Shown here in pieces: positions 34,398-43,849 of a DNA stretch of 64,000 nt. The notes below the pieces were generated by a model. That model was not told the DNA's origin and did no database searches. It was given only the letters and a program-made list of their open reading frames with translations. The DNA is from Ottowia flava (GTDB lineage: Bacteria; Pseudomonadota; Gammaproteobacteria; Burkholderiales; Burkholderiaceae_C), in NCBI RefSeq assembly GCF_042680565.1, contig NZ_JBHUEJ010000003.1:62001-126000 (forward strand), written 5' to 3'. Every line of letters starts with the position of its first letter. The first letter of the stretch is position 1. The position numbers and the translations under genes are program-made.

Positions 34398-34970
34398 ATG
34401 ACCACCCCCACCGATACACCCCGCAGCGACGTTGCGCGCGTTGCCCTCACCCAGGCGCTGCGCGGCATGGCCGTCGCCGCCGCGCTGGTCGCGCTCTGGG
34501 TGCTCTGGGGTTTCATCGGCGGTGCGCCCAAGGACGAGCGCCCGCCCAGCCTGCCCATCGGCGACCTGGCACCCGAGCGGTTCAAATGGTCCGACGCGCC
34601 CGTGCCCCCGCCCGGCGTGCGGCCCGAAGACGGCGCCCGCTACAAGCTGCTGGTCCTGCGCGACGCCGCCGGCACCGCCCGCGCCTTCTACCTGCCCGCC
34701 GCCGACGGCCTGGCCACCGTCCCCGCCGGCAGCAGCCCCTTGAGCCCTGGCGTCCCCTGCGACGACTTCGCCCCCGACTTCCGCACCCGCGACATCGGCT
34801 GCCGCCAGGCGCGCCCCGGCTTCGAATTCGCCACCCGCCTGCGCTGGGCGCTGGACGGCAGCCCGGTCACGCCGGGGGCCACGGCGCTGGTCGCCGCGCC
34901 GGGGGCCGAGCAAGCGGGCGAATGGGTGTGGCCGCGACCGGGGCCACCGGTGGCAAACCGGTCGCAGTGA
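34398..34970 (+). CDS. uncharacterised membrane-anchored protein
   Basis: 190 residues: a cytoplasmic N-terminus, one transmembrane helix at about 23-42 (RGMAVAAALVALWVLWGF), then a periplasmic domain. The domain begins with a proline-rich stretch and contains two cysteines sixteen residues apart (VPCDDFAPDFRTRDIGC), followed by RWALDGSPV. A periplasmic disulfide is likely. Codon use is high-GC like the neighbours. I do not recognise a named family. Dispersed repeats bracket the gene on both sides. Confidence 0.75.
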   Translation: MTTPTDTPRSDVARVALTQALRGMAVAAALVALWVLWGFIGGAPKDERPPSLPIGDLAPERFKWSDAPVPPPGVRPEDGARYKLLVLRDAAGTARAFYLPAADGLATVPAGSSPLSPGVPCDDFAPDFRTRDIGCRQARPGFEFATRLRWALDGSPVTPGATALVAAPGAEQAGEWVWPRPGPPVANRSQ

Positions 34971-34978
34971 AACGGGGC

Positions 34979-35033
34979 GACCCTCAGCCCTACAACCACC
35001 TGCGCAGACAGCTACATCATTCATAGCAAAAAT
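34979..35033 (-). repeat. dispersed GATAGCTG repeat, copy 12
   Basis: Reverse-orientation copy: CTCAGCCCTACAACCACCTG, CGCAGACAGCTACATCATTC, ATAGCAAAA. Confidence 0.88.
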
Positions 35034-35116
35034 CTGCTGATGCGAGGTGCCCGGTCGTCGGTCGCTCCTTGTGGTCCCAGCTGCAGGCAACGCCGCACCT
35101 GCGCCAGCCAGCGGCC

Positions 35117-36016
35117 TTACCCCTCCGTCGCCACCGCCTGCCCCAACACCCACGCCCGCCACACCCGCAGCGCCGGGTTTGGCGGGCGGGCGCTGGGCTG
35201 GCACAGAAAGTAGCCGCGGTTGAGCGACACCGGCTGGTCGATGGCGATGGCGACGCGGCCGGCGGCGATGTCGGGGGCCAGCAGGCTGCGCTGCAGCACG
35301 GCCACGCCCAGGCCGGCGGCAACGGCTTGCAGCAGCAGAGCCACGGTTTCCAGGTCGGCCGCGGGGCGCAGCGGGCCATGCGCGCAGCCCACGCCGGCCA
35401 GCCAGCGCTGCCAGTTGTCGGGGTAATGCGTGTGGCACAGCAGCGGGTGGGCCAACAGGTCGGCCGGGGTGCGGATGGCCTGCGGGCCGTCCAGATCGGC
35501 CGGGCGGCAGACCGGGACCACGTCGCGCCCGACCAGGTAATCGGCGGCGATGCCGGGCGGCCATTCGGGCTGACCGACGCGGATCCAGGCGTCGATGTCG
35601 GGCGCGGTCAGCGCGTCGTCACGCTGGTAGGGGGCGAAAGACAGGGTGACTTCAGGGTGCCGGGCGCGAAAGTCCGGCAGGCGCGGGATCAGCCAGTGGC
35701 TGAACAGCGTGGGCGCGACCGACACGCGCAGCCCCTGGGCCGGGCGCCGGCTGCGCACGGCGACGCTGGCCGCTTCAATGGCGCCGATGGCCGGGGCGAT
35801 GGCGGCCAGGTAGTCGGCCCCGGCGGGCGTCAGCACGCTGCGCCGGCCCTCGCGCGCGAACAGGGTCTGGCCCAGGTGCTCCTCCAGCCGGGCGATGGCG
35901 CGGCTGATGGCGCCCTGCGTGACCGCCAGCTCGTCCGCCGCGCGCGAATAGCTGCCGACACGCGCGGCCACGGCGAAAGCGTGCAATTCGGACAGCGAAG
36001 GCGACTGGATGCGCAT
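35117..36016 (-). CDS. LysR-type transcriptional regulator
   Basis: 299-residue LTTR. The winged helix-turn-helix is at about 8-65 (FAVAARVGSYSRAADELAVTQGAISRAIARLEEHLG), followed by a LysR_substrate effector domain of the GcvA-like subgroup. It is divergent from a Bug receptor and an N-formylglutamate amidohydrolase gene, with a T-N11-A site between, so it probably controls those genes and itself. The open frame extends far upstream, but ATG 36016 gives the standard N-terminus. Confidence 0.94.
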   Translation of the reverse strand: MRIQSPSLSELHAFAVAARVGSYSRAADELAVTQGAISRAIARLEEHLGQTLFAREGRRSVLTPAGADYLAAIAPAIGAIEAASVAVRSRRPAQGLRVSVAPTLFSHWLIPRLPDFRARHPEVTLSFAPYQRDDALTAPDIDAWIRVGQPEWPPGIAADYLVGRDVVPVCRPADLDGPQAIRTPADLLAHPLLCHTHYPDNWQRWLAGVGCAHGPLRPAADLETVALLLQAVAAGLGVAVLQRSLLAPDIAAGRVAIAIDQPVSLNRGYFLCQPSARPPNPALRVWRAWVLGQAVATEG

Positions 36017-36036
36017 GGCGTGAGGCGGGGCCCAAT

Positions 36037-36055
36037 GTATGAGCGTTGGTAATAC
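36037..36055. promoter_or_regulatory. LysR-type binding site
   Basis: GTAT-N11-ATAC, a dyad of the T-N11-A class, placed 21 bases upstream of the lysR start and 97 bases upstream of the Bug receptor start. It is the expected recognition site of the divergent LysR regulator. Confidence 0.65.
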
Positions 36056-36151
36056 TTGCAGGCCGCATTGTCGCTTTTCACACCCGCAGCGCTCGCCAAG
36101 AATGCGGCCGAGCCTTTCGATTCCCTGACAAGCACTAAGAGGAGCCCCACC

Positions 36152-37135
36152 ATGGCACTGCGCCGCAACGTTCTGAGCACCCTCGCCGCCTGCGCGGCCG
36201 CTGCCGCCTTCGCCCCGCAGGCGCTGGCCCAGGCCGATTACCCGGCCCGTCCGATCAAGCTGATCGTGCCGTTCGCCCCGGGCGGGTCGACCGACATGGT
36301 CGCGCGCATGCTGGCCGACAAGATGACCCAGGTGCTGGGCAAGGCCGTGGTGGTCGACAACAAGGGCGGCGCGGGCGGATCGCTGGGCGCCGACGCCATC
36401 GCCAAGGCCGCACCCGACGGCTACACCATCGGCATGGCCACCGTCAGCACGCACGGCGCCAACCCGGCCATCTTCAGCAAGCTGCCCTACGACGCGGTGA
36501 AGGATTTCGCCCCCATCACCAACGTGATGAGCGTGCCCAGCGTCTTCGTGGTGCACCCCAGTGTGCCCGCCAAGACGATGAAGGAATTCATCGCGCTGGC
36601 CAAGGCCAACCCCAACAAGTACACCTTCGCCTCGCCCGGCACCGGCTCGCTGGGCCACGCCAACATCGAGAACTTCATGAACCTGGCGGGCATCCAGCTG
36701 CTGCACGTGCCTTACAAGGGCTCGGGCCAGGCGATCAACGACGCGCTGGCTGGCCAGGTCACCGCGATGACGGACAACCTGCCCTCGATGCTGCCGCACA
36801 TCAAGAGCGGCAAGATGCGCCCGCTGGCCGTGCTGGCGCACAAGCGCGCCGACGTCGCGCCCGACGTGCCGACCTACACCGAGCTGGGTTACCCCGGCAT
36901 GGGCGATGGTGGCTGGTTCGGTCTGGTCGCGCCGGCCGGCACGCCCAAGGCCATCATCGACAAGCTGAACGCCGCCGCCCACAAGGCCATGGCCATGCCC
37001 GACTACCTGGACAAGCAGAAAGGCATCTCGGGCGAATCGATGGGCAACACGCCCGAGCAGTTCGCCAAGCAGATCCAGACCGCCATCGACCGCTACACCG
37101 CCGTCGCCAAGCGCGCCAACATCAAGCTGGACTGA
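36152..37135 (+). CDS. Bug-family (TctC-type) periplasmic solute receptor
   Basis: 327-residue tripartite tricarboxylate transporter receptor. Signal peptide MALRRNVLSTLAACAAAAAF ends at ALAQ. Family signatures are YPARPIKLIVPFAPGGSTDMVARMLADKM, VVDNKGGAGGSLGADAIAKAAPDGYT and VPYKGSGQA. GAGGAG lies just before ATG 36152. No TctA/TctB membrane genes are adjacent, as is common for the very large Bug families of this group. Pairing with an N-formylglutamate amidohydrolase suggests an acylated amino acid or similar carboxylate as ligand. Confidence 0.94.
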   Translation: MALRRNVLSTLAACAAAAAFAPQALAQADYPARPIKLIVPFAPGGSTDMVARMLADKMTQVLGKAVVVDNKGGAGGSLGADAIAKAAPDGYTIGMATVSTHGANPAIFSKLPYDAVKDFAPITNVMSVPSVFVVHPSVPAKTMKEFIALAKANPNKYTFASPGTGSLGHANIENFMNLAGIQLLHVPYKGSGQAINDALAGQVTAMTDNLPSMLPHIKSGKMRPLAVLAHKRADVAPDVPTYTELGYPGMGDGGWFGLVAPAGTPKAIIDKLNAAAHKAMAMPDYLDKQKGISGESMGNTPEQFAKQIQTAIDRYTAVAKRANIKLD

Positions 37136-37152
37136 GCGAGAGGCGCCACCGG

Positions 37153-38046
37153 ATGAGCCTGGACGACGACCTGCGCCCCCTGCCCGACATGCCGGTGCAG
37201 GTCTGGGCGCCCACCGGGGAAGCGCTGCCGCTGGTGTGCGACTCCCCGCACAGCGGCACCGCCTACCCGGCCGACTTCGGCCACCAGGTGCCCATTGCGC
37301 TGCTGCGCCGCGGCGAAGACACGCACATCCACCGCCTGTGGCACAGCGCACCCGCGCACGGCGCCACCCTGCTCGCGGCCACCTTTCCGCGCACCTACAT
37401 CGACCCGAACCGCGGCGAGACCGACCTGGACCCGGCGCAGATCGACGGCACCTGGCCCACGCCGCTGACGCCCGGCCCCAAGACCGCGCAAGGCCTGGGC
37501 CTGGTGTGGCAGCGCATCATCGTGGACGGCCAGCCCACCGAGCTGTACGCCAACAAACCCACCGTCGCCCAAGTCCAGCACCGGATCGAGCGCTACTGGC
37601 GCCCCTACCACGCGGCGCTGCAGCAGGCCATCGACGCCAGCGTGCAGCGCTTTGGCGCCGTGTGGCACCTCAACCTGCACTCCATGCCCAGCGACGTCTA
37701 CCGGCGCCTGGGCCGCACCGACGCGCCGCCGCTGGCCGACTTCGTCCTGGGCGACCGCGACGGCACCACCTGCGCGCCCGAATTCATTCACCTGATCGGC
37801 GATACGCTGAAAGGCTTCGGCTACAGCGTGGCGTACAACGAGCCGTACAAGGGCGTCGAGCTGATCGCCCGCATCGGCCAACCCGCGCTGAACCGGCACA
37901 GCCTGCAGATCGAGATCAACCGCCCTGTCTACATGGACGAAGCCACGCGCCAGCCGAACAGCGGTTTTGCGCCGCTGCAGGCGCACCTGGACCAGTTGAT
38001 GGGGGTGGTGGCGGCGCACGTGCGGGGGCGCGTCGGCAGCGCTTGA
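37153..38046 (+). CDS. N-formylglutamate amidohydrolase family protein
   Basis: 297-residue FGase-family hydrolase. The core shows PLVCDSPHSGTAYPADF at the start, RGEDTHIHRLW, HLNLHSMP (metal-binding histidine region) and ELIARIGQPALNRHSLQIEINRPVYMDEAT. Known members hydrolyse N-formylglutamate to glutamate and formate (HutG type) or related N-acyl substrates. No other hut genes are present, so a histidine pathway role is not shown. It follows the Bug receptor by 17 bases, likely one transcript under the LysR regulator. Confidence 0.92.
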   Translation: MSLDDDLRPLPDMPVQVWAPTGEALPLVCDSPHSGTAYPADFGHQVPIALLRRGEDTHIHRLWHSAPAHGATLLAATFPRTYIDPNRGETDLDPAQIDGTWPTPLTPGPKTAQGLGLVWQRIIVDGQPTELYANKPTVAQVQHRIERYWRPYHAALQQAIDASVQRFGAVWHLNLHSMPSDVYRRLGRTDAPPLADFVLGDRDGTTCAPEFIHLIGDTLKGFGYSVAYNEPYKGVELIARIGQPALNRHSLQIEINRPVYMDEATRQPNSGFAPLQAHLDQLMGVVAAHVRGRVGSA

Positions 38047-38392
38047 GGCTGCTCGAAACGCCTGCCGCAGCACGATAAGGATGCGCCAGACGGCCCGCGC
38101 CAGCTTGGGCCGGAAAGAAGAAGGAGCGTACCGTCAGCCACCTGGTGGTGAGGTGTGCGGTCTGCGGTGTACGGGGTCAGGGGTGTCGGGCTAACTGGGT
38201 GATTTGTGGCGCTGCCCTTCGCGCCATTGCCAATGGTCCCCAGTATGTTTTCTACCCCCTGGCGACCGGCCGGGGTCTGGCGGCTCGCCCGGTACGCTCC
38301 AAAACAGGTGCGGTGTGCGGTTTATGAATGAAATCAGCCTCTGGCGCAACAACCACCTGCGCGGCCAGCTCCTTTATTCATAGCACACCGCG
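38047..38392. other. intergenic stretch without a supported gene
   Basis: 346 bases between convergent genes. A small frame at 38145-38327 has no start signal or recognisable protein. The only structure I see is the dispersed repeat near 38330-38385 and short GGTGTGCGGT direct repeats around 38150 and 38310. Confidence 0.6.
38330..38385 (-). repeat. dispersed GATAGCTG repeat, copy 13
   Basis: Reverse-orientation copy: AAATCAGCCTCTGGCGCAAC, AACCACCTGCGCGGCCAGCT, then TTATTCATAGCA. Confidence 0.85.
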
Positions 38393-38845
38393 TTAGATTT
38401 CAAAGCGCCAGTTGGTCTCCTGAATCTGCACGTTCAGCTCACGGATCTGGCGGCTCAGGTCTTCCATCTGCTTTTGGGTGGCCGCCACGTCCAGCTGCGG
38501 CACCCACTTGATCTCGCGCATGCTGTAGCGGTCGGACTCCTTGTTCGTCGACTCCACCGCCAGCTTCAGCGTGGCGTGCTGCTGCATCAGCGTGTCGCGC
38601 GCCGCCAGCACCTGCGCCAGCGCTCGCCCGTCCGGCAACTTGGCAGCGGCGTTAGCGGCGTCGATCTGCAGGATGAGCTGCTGCTGCTCGGCAATCACGC
38701 CAAAGCATTCGGCGATGAGCTTGGCCACGTCTTCACGCGGCGCATCGCCTTCCTGCGCCAGGGCGTTCTGCGCGATGCGCTCGCGCAGGGAGAGGATTTT
38801 CTTTTTCTGATCGGCGCGGATCAGGAGGGCTTCGGCGAGTTTCAA
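38393..38845 (-). CDS. DIP1984-family (septicolysin-like) protein
   Basis: 150-residue helical protein of the DIP1984 family: KLAEALLIRADQKKKILSLRERI at the start, REDVAKLI, DRYSMREIKWVPQLDVAATQKQMEDLSRQIRELN and the ending IQETNWRFEI. It is probably a coiled coil. I place the start at TTG 38845: GGAAGG stands five bases before it and it restores the usual MKLAEAL N-terminus. ATG 38860 in the same frame would overlap the upstream HEPN gene by 14 bases. The HEPN stop codon lies between that ribosome site and the TTG, so translation is probably coupled. Function of the family is unknown. Confidence 0.85.
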   Translation of the reverse strand: MKLAEALLIRADQKKKILSLRERIAQNALAQEGDAPREDVAKLIAECFGVIAEQQQLILQIDAANAAAKLPDGRALAQVLAARDTLMQQHATLKLAVESTNKESDRYSMREIKWVPQLDVAATQKQMEDLSRQIRELNVQIQETNWRFEI

Positions 38846-38846
38846 T

Positions 38847-39551
38847 TTAACCTTCCGCATCACCTTGACGAAAATGGATTTTATCGATCGCCTCATACAA
38901 GGCACTAGCAAAATCTATCAGCTCCTGCACGAGCTTAGATACATCCGCATGGCTTGGGGCCACATAGTCTCCAAGCACCCCGATAGGCGTAACTCCGATC
39001 TCCGCAGCCTTCCTTAGGTAAACTGAATTCACCATCCAATTATTATGCACACCTAAGTCACGACGAGCTTTTGCTTCAATATAATTTGGCCAAAATTTCT
39101 TGATATCCGATTTTTCAAGCCCCATGATATCAGAAAATTGTTTTAAATAGTCCCTTGGCGCCGCATAGGACAGAGCATTCAAATGACGCTCAGCCGCATT
39201 CGTAATAATTTCCTCTTGCGTCTTACCTAGTACTTCGTGAAGATCAAGCTTGAAAGATGAAATTTTTCTAGGATAAGAAGAAATCATCAGTCTAAGCATG
39301 TCCAACAAAAACAACTCGAAATCAGAAATACAACCAATAAAAAGCGTACTGGAAAAATACCGATTCACATCTAATGCAGGCGATATCTCCTGCCTCAAGT
39401 GATCGTTAAGTTCTTTGACTATTTCAACCACTTCCTTCGAAGCCTCTGGAGATCCCACATGCAATGTCAAGATCCCTACACTCGAAATAGTTTGATTCCT
39501 AGCGAAGTACTTTTTAAAGATCTCCGCCGCGCGATCAGAGTCGAGACTCAT
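38847..39551 (-). CDS. HEPN-domain protein, possible RNase
   Basis: 234-residue protein with the HEPN signature RRDLGVHNNWMVNSVYLRK: R164-x4-H169 is the R-x4-6-H catalytic motif of HEPN ribonucleases, in the RiboL-PSP-like arrangement. The preceding region (VNRYFSSTLFIGCISDFELFLLDMLRLMIS) is the expected helical core. The gene is strikingly AT-rich, roughly 40% GC by eye against about 68% around it, and uses AT-ending codons, so it was probably acquired recently. ATG 39551 is used; a GTG six bases upstream is possible. HEPN proteins are common in toxin-antitoxin and anti-phage systems. No nucleotidyltransferase or kinase partner is beside it; the only coupled gene is DIP1984. Confidence 0.8.
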   Translation of the reverse strand: MSLDSDRAAEIFKKYFARNQTISSVGILTLHVGSPEASKEVVEIVKELNDHLRQEISPALDVNRYFSSTLFIGCISDFELFLLDMLRLMISSYPRKISSFKLDLHEVLGKTQEEIITNAAERHLNALSYAAPRDYLKQFSDIMGLEKSDIKKFWPNYIEAKARRDLGVHNNWMVNSVYLRKAAEIGVTPIGVLGDYVAPSHADVSKLVQELIDFASALYEAIDKIHFRQGDAEG

Positions 39552-39605
39552 GCGCACCGGAAGTAAGTTGACATCAACGAGAACATCCGACTGCCCCTAC
39601 CCTGT

Positions 39606-39923
39606 TTACGGCCGACACCGAAACCAACTCCCCCCATCTGACGGATCACTCCTCTCCGTCTGACGCTGTCCGCTGGAATCCTGGATGTTGGTGTAGCTGC
39701 CCTGGCCCGCAGGGGCGTTCGGGCCGGTGAGTCGCACGCGCTGGCCGGTTTGGCGGCAGTGCTGGACGGCGTCTTGCAGTTGGTGAACCGTGGGGCCGGA
39801 CTTGGCGGTGGGGCCCAGGTCGGCGCAGCCGGCCAGGCCAAGCAAGGCCAGCGCCGCAGCGGCCAGCGCGCGTTGCGCTGGTGTGGGCGGGGGCGCCAGG
39901 GGCCGTGCGTGGCGGGCGGTCAC
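39606..39923 (-). CDS. small putative lipoprotein
   Basis: 105 residues from a GTG start, with AAGG about ten bases upstream. An Arg/Pro-rich N-terminus, hydrophobic core ALAAAALALLGLAGC and a canonical lipobox (Cys33) point to a lipoprotein. The mature part is short and polar, with two further cysteines and the ending GGSWFRCRP. It lies 41 bases downstream of guaB on the same strand. There is no recognised family; the GTG start is the only one available. Confidence 0.55.
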   Translation of the reverse strand: MTARHARPLAPPPTPAQRALAAAALALLGLAGCADLGPTAKSGPTVHQLQDAVQHCRQTGQRVRLTGPNAPAGQGSYTNIQDSSGQRQTERSDPSDGGSWFRCRP

Positions 39924-39964
39924 GCCACGGGCCTTGCGGGAGGGGTGCCGCGCGCTGGCACCGG

Positions 39965-41434
<1,470 letters not shown>

Positions 41435-41456
41435 ATCGGTAAGCTCCAAAAGCCAG

Positions 41457-41462
41457 ATTGTA
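41457..41462 (-). promoter_or_regulatory. candidate -10 element of guaB
   Basis: TACAAT on the minus strand, 22 bases before the guaB ATG, leaving room for the GGAG ribosome site. The -35 is not clear. Confidence 0.4.
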
Positions 41463-41631
41463 AACAGGTGCCTTGGGCAGCCTGGCCACCAGCGGCGCAA
41501 GCAAGTCCATCGGTAAGGTTTTTTTGCCGCAGCCGGGCGCAGCGATGTGCAAAAGACACGTTCACGCGGTGCTTTTGTCGACCAAGCACGGCGGCAGGGC
41601 ATTGAAGCTGTTGCCCTGCGCCACTCGTCGC

Positions 41632-41637
41632 TACACT
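41632..41637 (+). promoter_or_regulatory. candidate -10 element of the DUF4124 gene
   Basis: TACACT nine bases before the ATG, without a ribosome site in between; same short-leader layout as selO and rlhA. Confidence 0.35.
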
Positions 41638-41646
41638 GCTGACCCC

Positions 41647-42189
41647 ATGAAACCTGCTCGTGCCCTGCTTTTCGCGATTGCCCTGGCCACCAGCCTCGGG
41701 GCCGCCGCTCAGTACCAGTGGATCGACAAGGATGGCCGCCGCGTGTACAGCGACGTGGCGCCGCCGGCCGATATCCCGGCCAAGAACATCCTCAAGCAAC
41801 CGCGTGGCTCGACGGCCACTGCGGCGCGCTCGGCGCCGGCCGCGCCTGCGGCGGGTGACAGTGCGGCGGCAGCACCGGGAGCCTCAGCGGTCACCGCGGC
41901 AGCCGCCCCGGCATCCGCCGCCAGTGGCGCGGGCGTGGACAAGGCCCTGGAAGAAAAGAAAAAGCAGGCTGAGGCCGCTGAAGCCGCCAAGCAGAAGGCT
42001 GAAGAGCAAAAGGCCGCCGCCGCCCGCGCCGACAACTGCAAACGCGCCCGTTCGGCCAAGGCCAGCCTGGATTCGGGCATGCGCATCGCCCGCACCAACG
42101 CCAAGGGGGAGCGCGAAGTGCTGGACGACGCCCAGCGCGCGGCCGAGCAAAAGCGCATCGCCGGCATCATCCAGAGCGATTGCAAGTGA
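41647..42189 (+). CDS. DUF4124-domain secreted protein
   Basis: 180 residues. Signal peptide MKPARALLFAIALATSLGAA, then the DUF4124 motif QYQWIDKDGRRVYSDVAPPADIPAKNI. A long Ala/Pro linker (about 58-100) leads into a charged coiled-coil segment (EEKKKQAEAAEAAKQKAEEQKAA) and a C-terminal part with two cysteines (DNCKRARSAKASLDSGMRIAR and SDC). It is a periplasmic protein of unknown role common in betaproteobacteria. It is divergent from guaB. Confidence 0.88.
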   Translation: MKPARALLFAIALATSLGAAAQYQWIDKDGRRVYSDVAPPADIPAKNILKQPRGSTATAARSAPAAPAAGDSAAAAPGASAVTAAAAPASAASGAGVDKALEEKKKQAEAAEAAKQKAEEQKAAAARADNCKRARSAKASLDSGMRIARTNAKGEREVLDDAQRAAEQKRIAGIIQSDCK

Positions 42190-42243
42190 TTTTGGCCTCT
42201 GGCCCTACAACCACCTGCGCGACCAGCTACTGATTCAATAGCG
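42189..42243 (-). repeat. dispersed GATAGCTG repeat, copy 14
   Basis: Reverse-orientation copy: TTTTGGCCTCTGGCCCTACA, ACCACCTGCGCGACCAGCTA, TTCAATAGCG. It starts right after the DUF4124 stop. Confidence 0.92.
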
Positions 42244-42267
42244 AATCGTACGGTTGATGCAGCGACA

Positions 42268-42295
42268 GACAACGCGCCCTTTGGGGCGCGTTGTC
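42268..42295. terminator. strong hairpin between convergent genes
   Basis: Perfect 12-bp stem GACAACGCGCCC / GGGCGCGTTGTC with a TTTG loop. No T run follows on either strand, so efficient intrinsic termination is uncertain; it may protect 3' ends or work with Rho. Confidence 0.5.
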
Positions 42296-42359
42296 GTTGG
42301 CGAGCTGGGGCGGGTGCTGCCGGGGGCGTTCAGAGGCGCTGAGCGCCGTGGAGAACCGA

Positions 42360-42725
42360 TCAATAGCCTTGCTTGGCACCCGGGCGGCGCTGGGCGAACA
42401 GGCCCGCCTGGCCCGCGCCCTGGGCCTTGTAGCGCTCGCGCCGGGCGAGCTTGGGGTCGACCTTCAAGGGGCGCCAGATTTCCACGCGGTCGCCGTCGCG
42501 CAGTGGCTGGTCGGGCGGCGCCTTGCGGCCCCAGACGCCCACGCTGCCGTGCGCGAGGTCGATGTCCGGAAAGCGCTGGTACAGGCCACTGGCCTGCACC
42601 GCGTCGGCCAGCGTGGCACCGGGTGGCAGCTGCAGCGCCACTTCGACCACCTGGCGCGGCGCCGGGGCGTAGGCGACGGTGATGTGCAGCGGGCCGCCCT
42701 CACCGGCCGATGTCGGCGCAGTCAT
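42360..42725 (-). CDS. rnfH: RnfH/RatB ubiquitin-like protein
   Basis: 121-residue RnfH-family protein of the beta-grasp fold: ITVAYAPAPRQVVEVALQLPPGATLADAVQASGL, then VGVWGRKAPPDQPLRDGDRVEIWRPLKVDPKLARRERY, the family hallmark. It overlaps ratA by ATGA, as in the conserved ratA-ratB pair of proteobacteria. RatB is the proposed partner of RatA; its cellular role is not settled. Confidence 0.94.
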   Translation of the reverse strand: MTAPTSAGEGGPLHITVAYAPAPRQVVEVALQLPPGATLADAVQASGLYQRFPDIDLAHGSVGVWGRKAPPDQPLRDGDRVEIWRPLKVDPKLARRERYKAQGAGQAGLFAQRRPGAKQGY

Positions 42726-43174
42726 GCGGCGCTGGCGCCGTAAACCTGCTCGGCGCGCTGCACGAAGGCGTCGACCATGCTGCTGGCGATCTTGTCGAAC
42801 ACGGGGCCGACCAGGGTGGCCAGCAGCGCGTTGGAAAAGCCGTAGTCCATCTTCAGATCGACCCGGCAAGCGCGCTGGCCGTCGTCGCCCACGGGCGTGA
42901 AGGTCCAGACGCCCTCCAGCTTGGAGAACGGCCCGTTGACCAGGTGCAGCCGCACTTCGCGCCCGGGCACGTGCTCGTTGCGGGTGGTGAAGCTCTGCTT
43001 GACGCCCTTGAAGCCGATGCCGACTTCGGCCGTCATGCCGTGCTCGTCCTGCGTGAGCACCTTGGCGAAATTGCACCAGGGCAGAAATTCGGGGTAGCGC
43101 GCCACGTCGACGACCAGGTCGAACATCTCCTCGGCGGTGTACCAGATCAGAACGGACTTGTGGACAGATTTCAT
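42722..43174 (-). CDS. ratA: RatA/COQ10-type START-domain protein
   Basis: 150-residue polyketide-cyclase/START-fold protein: MKSVHKSVLIWYTAEEMFDLVVDVARYPEFLPWC at the start and NGPFSKLEGVWTFTPV in the core. Homologues are described as the RatA ribosome-association toxin in E. coli and as ubiquinone-binding COQ10 elsewhere, so the physiological role could be either. A TAGAAT -10-like hexamer stands 18 bases before the ATG, and smpB diverges from the same 92-base gap. This is the usual ratA/smpB arrangement. Confidence 0.94.
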   Translation of the reverse strand: MKSVHKSVLIWYTAEEMFDLVVDVARYPEFLPWCNFAKVLTQDEHGMTAEVGIGFKGVKQSFTTRNEHVPGREVRLHLVNGPFSKLEGVWTFTPVGDDGQRACRVDLKMDYGFSNALLATLVGPVFDKIASSMVDAFVQRAEQVYGASAA

Positions 43175-43232
43175 AGAATGCGCGTTTGCCCGATTCTAGG
43201 CGCGCCGCCTGGCGCCATCGGCGGGCAACTGC

Positions 43233-43260
43233 TTGCAAAGTGCGCCCAGCGCGCCATATT
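43233..43260 (+). promoter_or_regulatory. candidate smpB promoter
   Basis: TTGCAA, 16-base spacer, CATATT, then only six bases to the smpB ATG and no ribosome site. The best-formed of the short-leader promoters in this window. Confidence 0.55.
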
Positions 43261-43266
43261 GTCCAG

Positions 43267-43746
43267 ATGGCCACCAAGAAAACCAAGTCGCCCAACCCGG
43301 TCATCGCCGAGAACAAGAAAGCCGCGTTCAACTACTTCTTCGAAGAGCGTTACGAGGCCGGCATGGTGCTGGAAGGCTGGGAAGTGAAGGCGCTGCGCGC
43401 CGGCAAGGCGCAGCTGACCGACGGCTACGTGGTGATCCGCAACGGCGAGCTGTTCGTCATCGGCGCGCAGATCAACCCGCTGGGCACCGCCAGCACCCAC
43501 GTGCGCCCCGATGCCGTGCGCACCAAGAAGCTGCTGCTGCACGCCGAGGAGATCCAGCGCCTGATCGGCAAGGTCGAGCAAAAAGGCTACACCCTGGTGC
43601 CGATCAACCTGCACTGGAAGAACGGCCGCGTGAAGTGCGAAATCGCCCTGGCCAAGGGCAAGGACACGCACGACAAGCGCCACGTGATCAAGGAGCGCGA
43701 AGGCAAGCGCGAGGTGGAACGCGCGATGAAGGAGCGCCACCGCTGA
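43267..43746 (+). CDS. smpB: SsrA-binding protein SmpB
   Basis: 159-residue tmRNA partner for trans-translation. The core is AENKKAAFNYFFEERYEAGMVLEGWEVKALRAGKAQL and GAQINPLGTASTHV, with the basic C-terminal tail KGKDTHDKRHVIKEREGKREVERAMKERHR that reads the empty mRNA channel. The ssrA gene itself is not in the window. ATG 43267 gives the standard MATKKTK start; the upstream frame is not conserved. Confidence 0.97.
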   Translation: MATKKTKSPNPVIAENKKAAFNYFFEERYEAGMVLEGWEVKALRAGKAQLTDGYVVIRNGELFVIGAQINPLGTASTHVRPDAVRTKKLLLHAEEIQRLIGKVEQKGYTLVPINLHWKNGRVKCEIALAKGKDTHDKRHVIKEREGKREVERAMKERHR

Positions 43747-43849
43747 GGCGCTGCCGGTGCGCTGACTGTCCGGCGCCTTGTCCGACACGGGGCTGTCGCC
43801 TGGCAGGACTACACTTCCCAGGTTTCCCTAGGACATGGAGGCTCCACTC

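Noticed and set aside
38145..38327. Small plus-strand frame after the amidohydrolase gene
   Set aside because: No ribosome site, no signal peptide or motif, and it ends next to a dispersed repeat.
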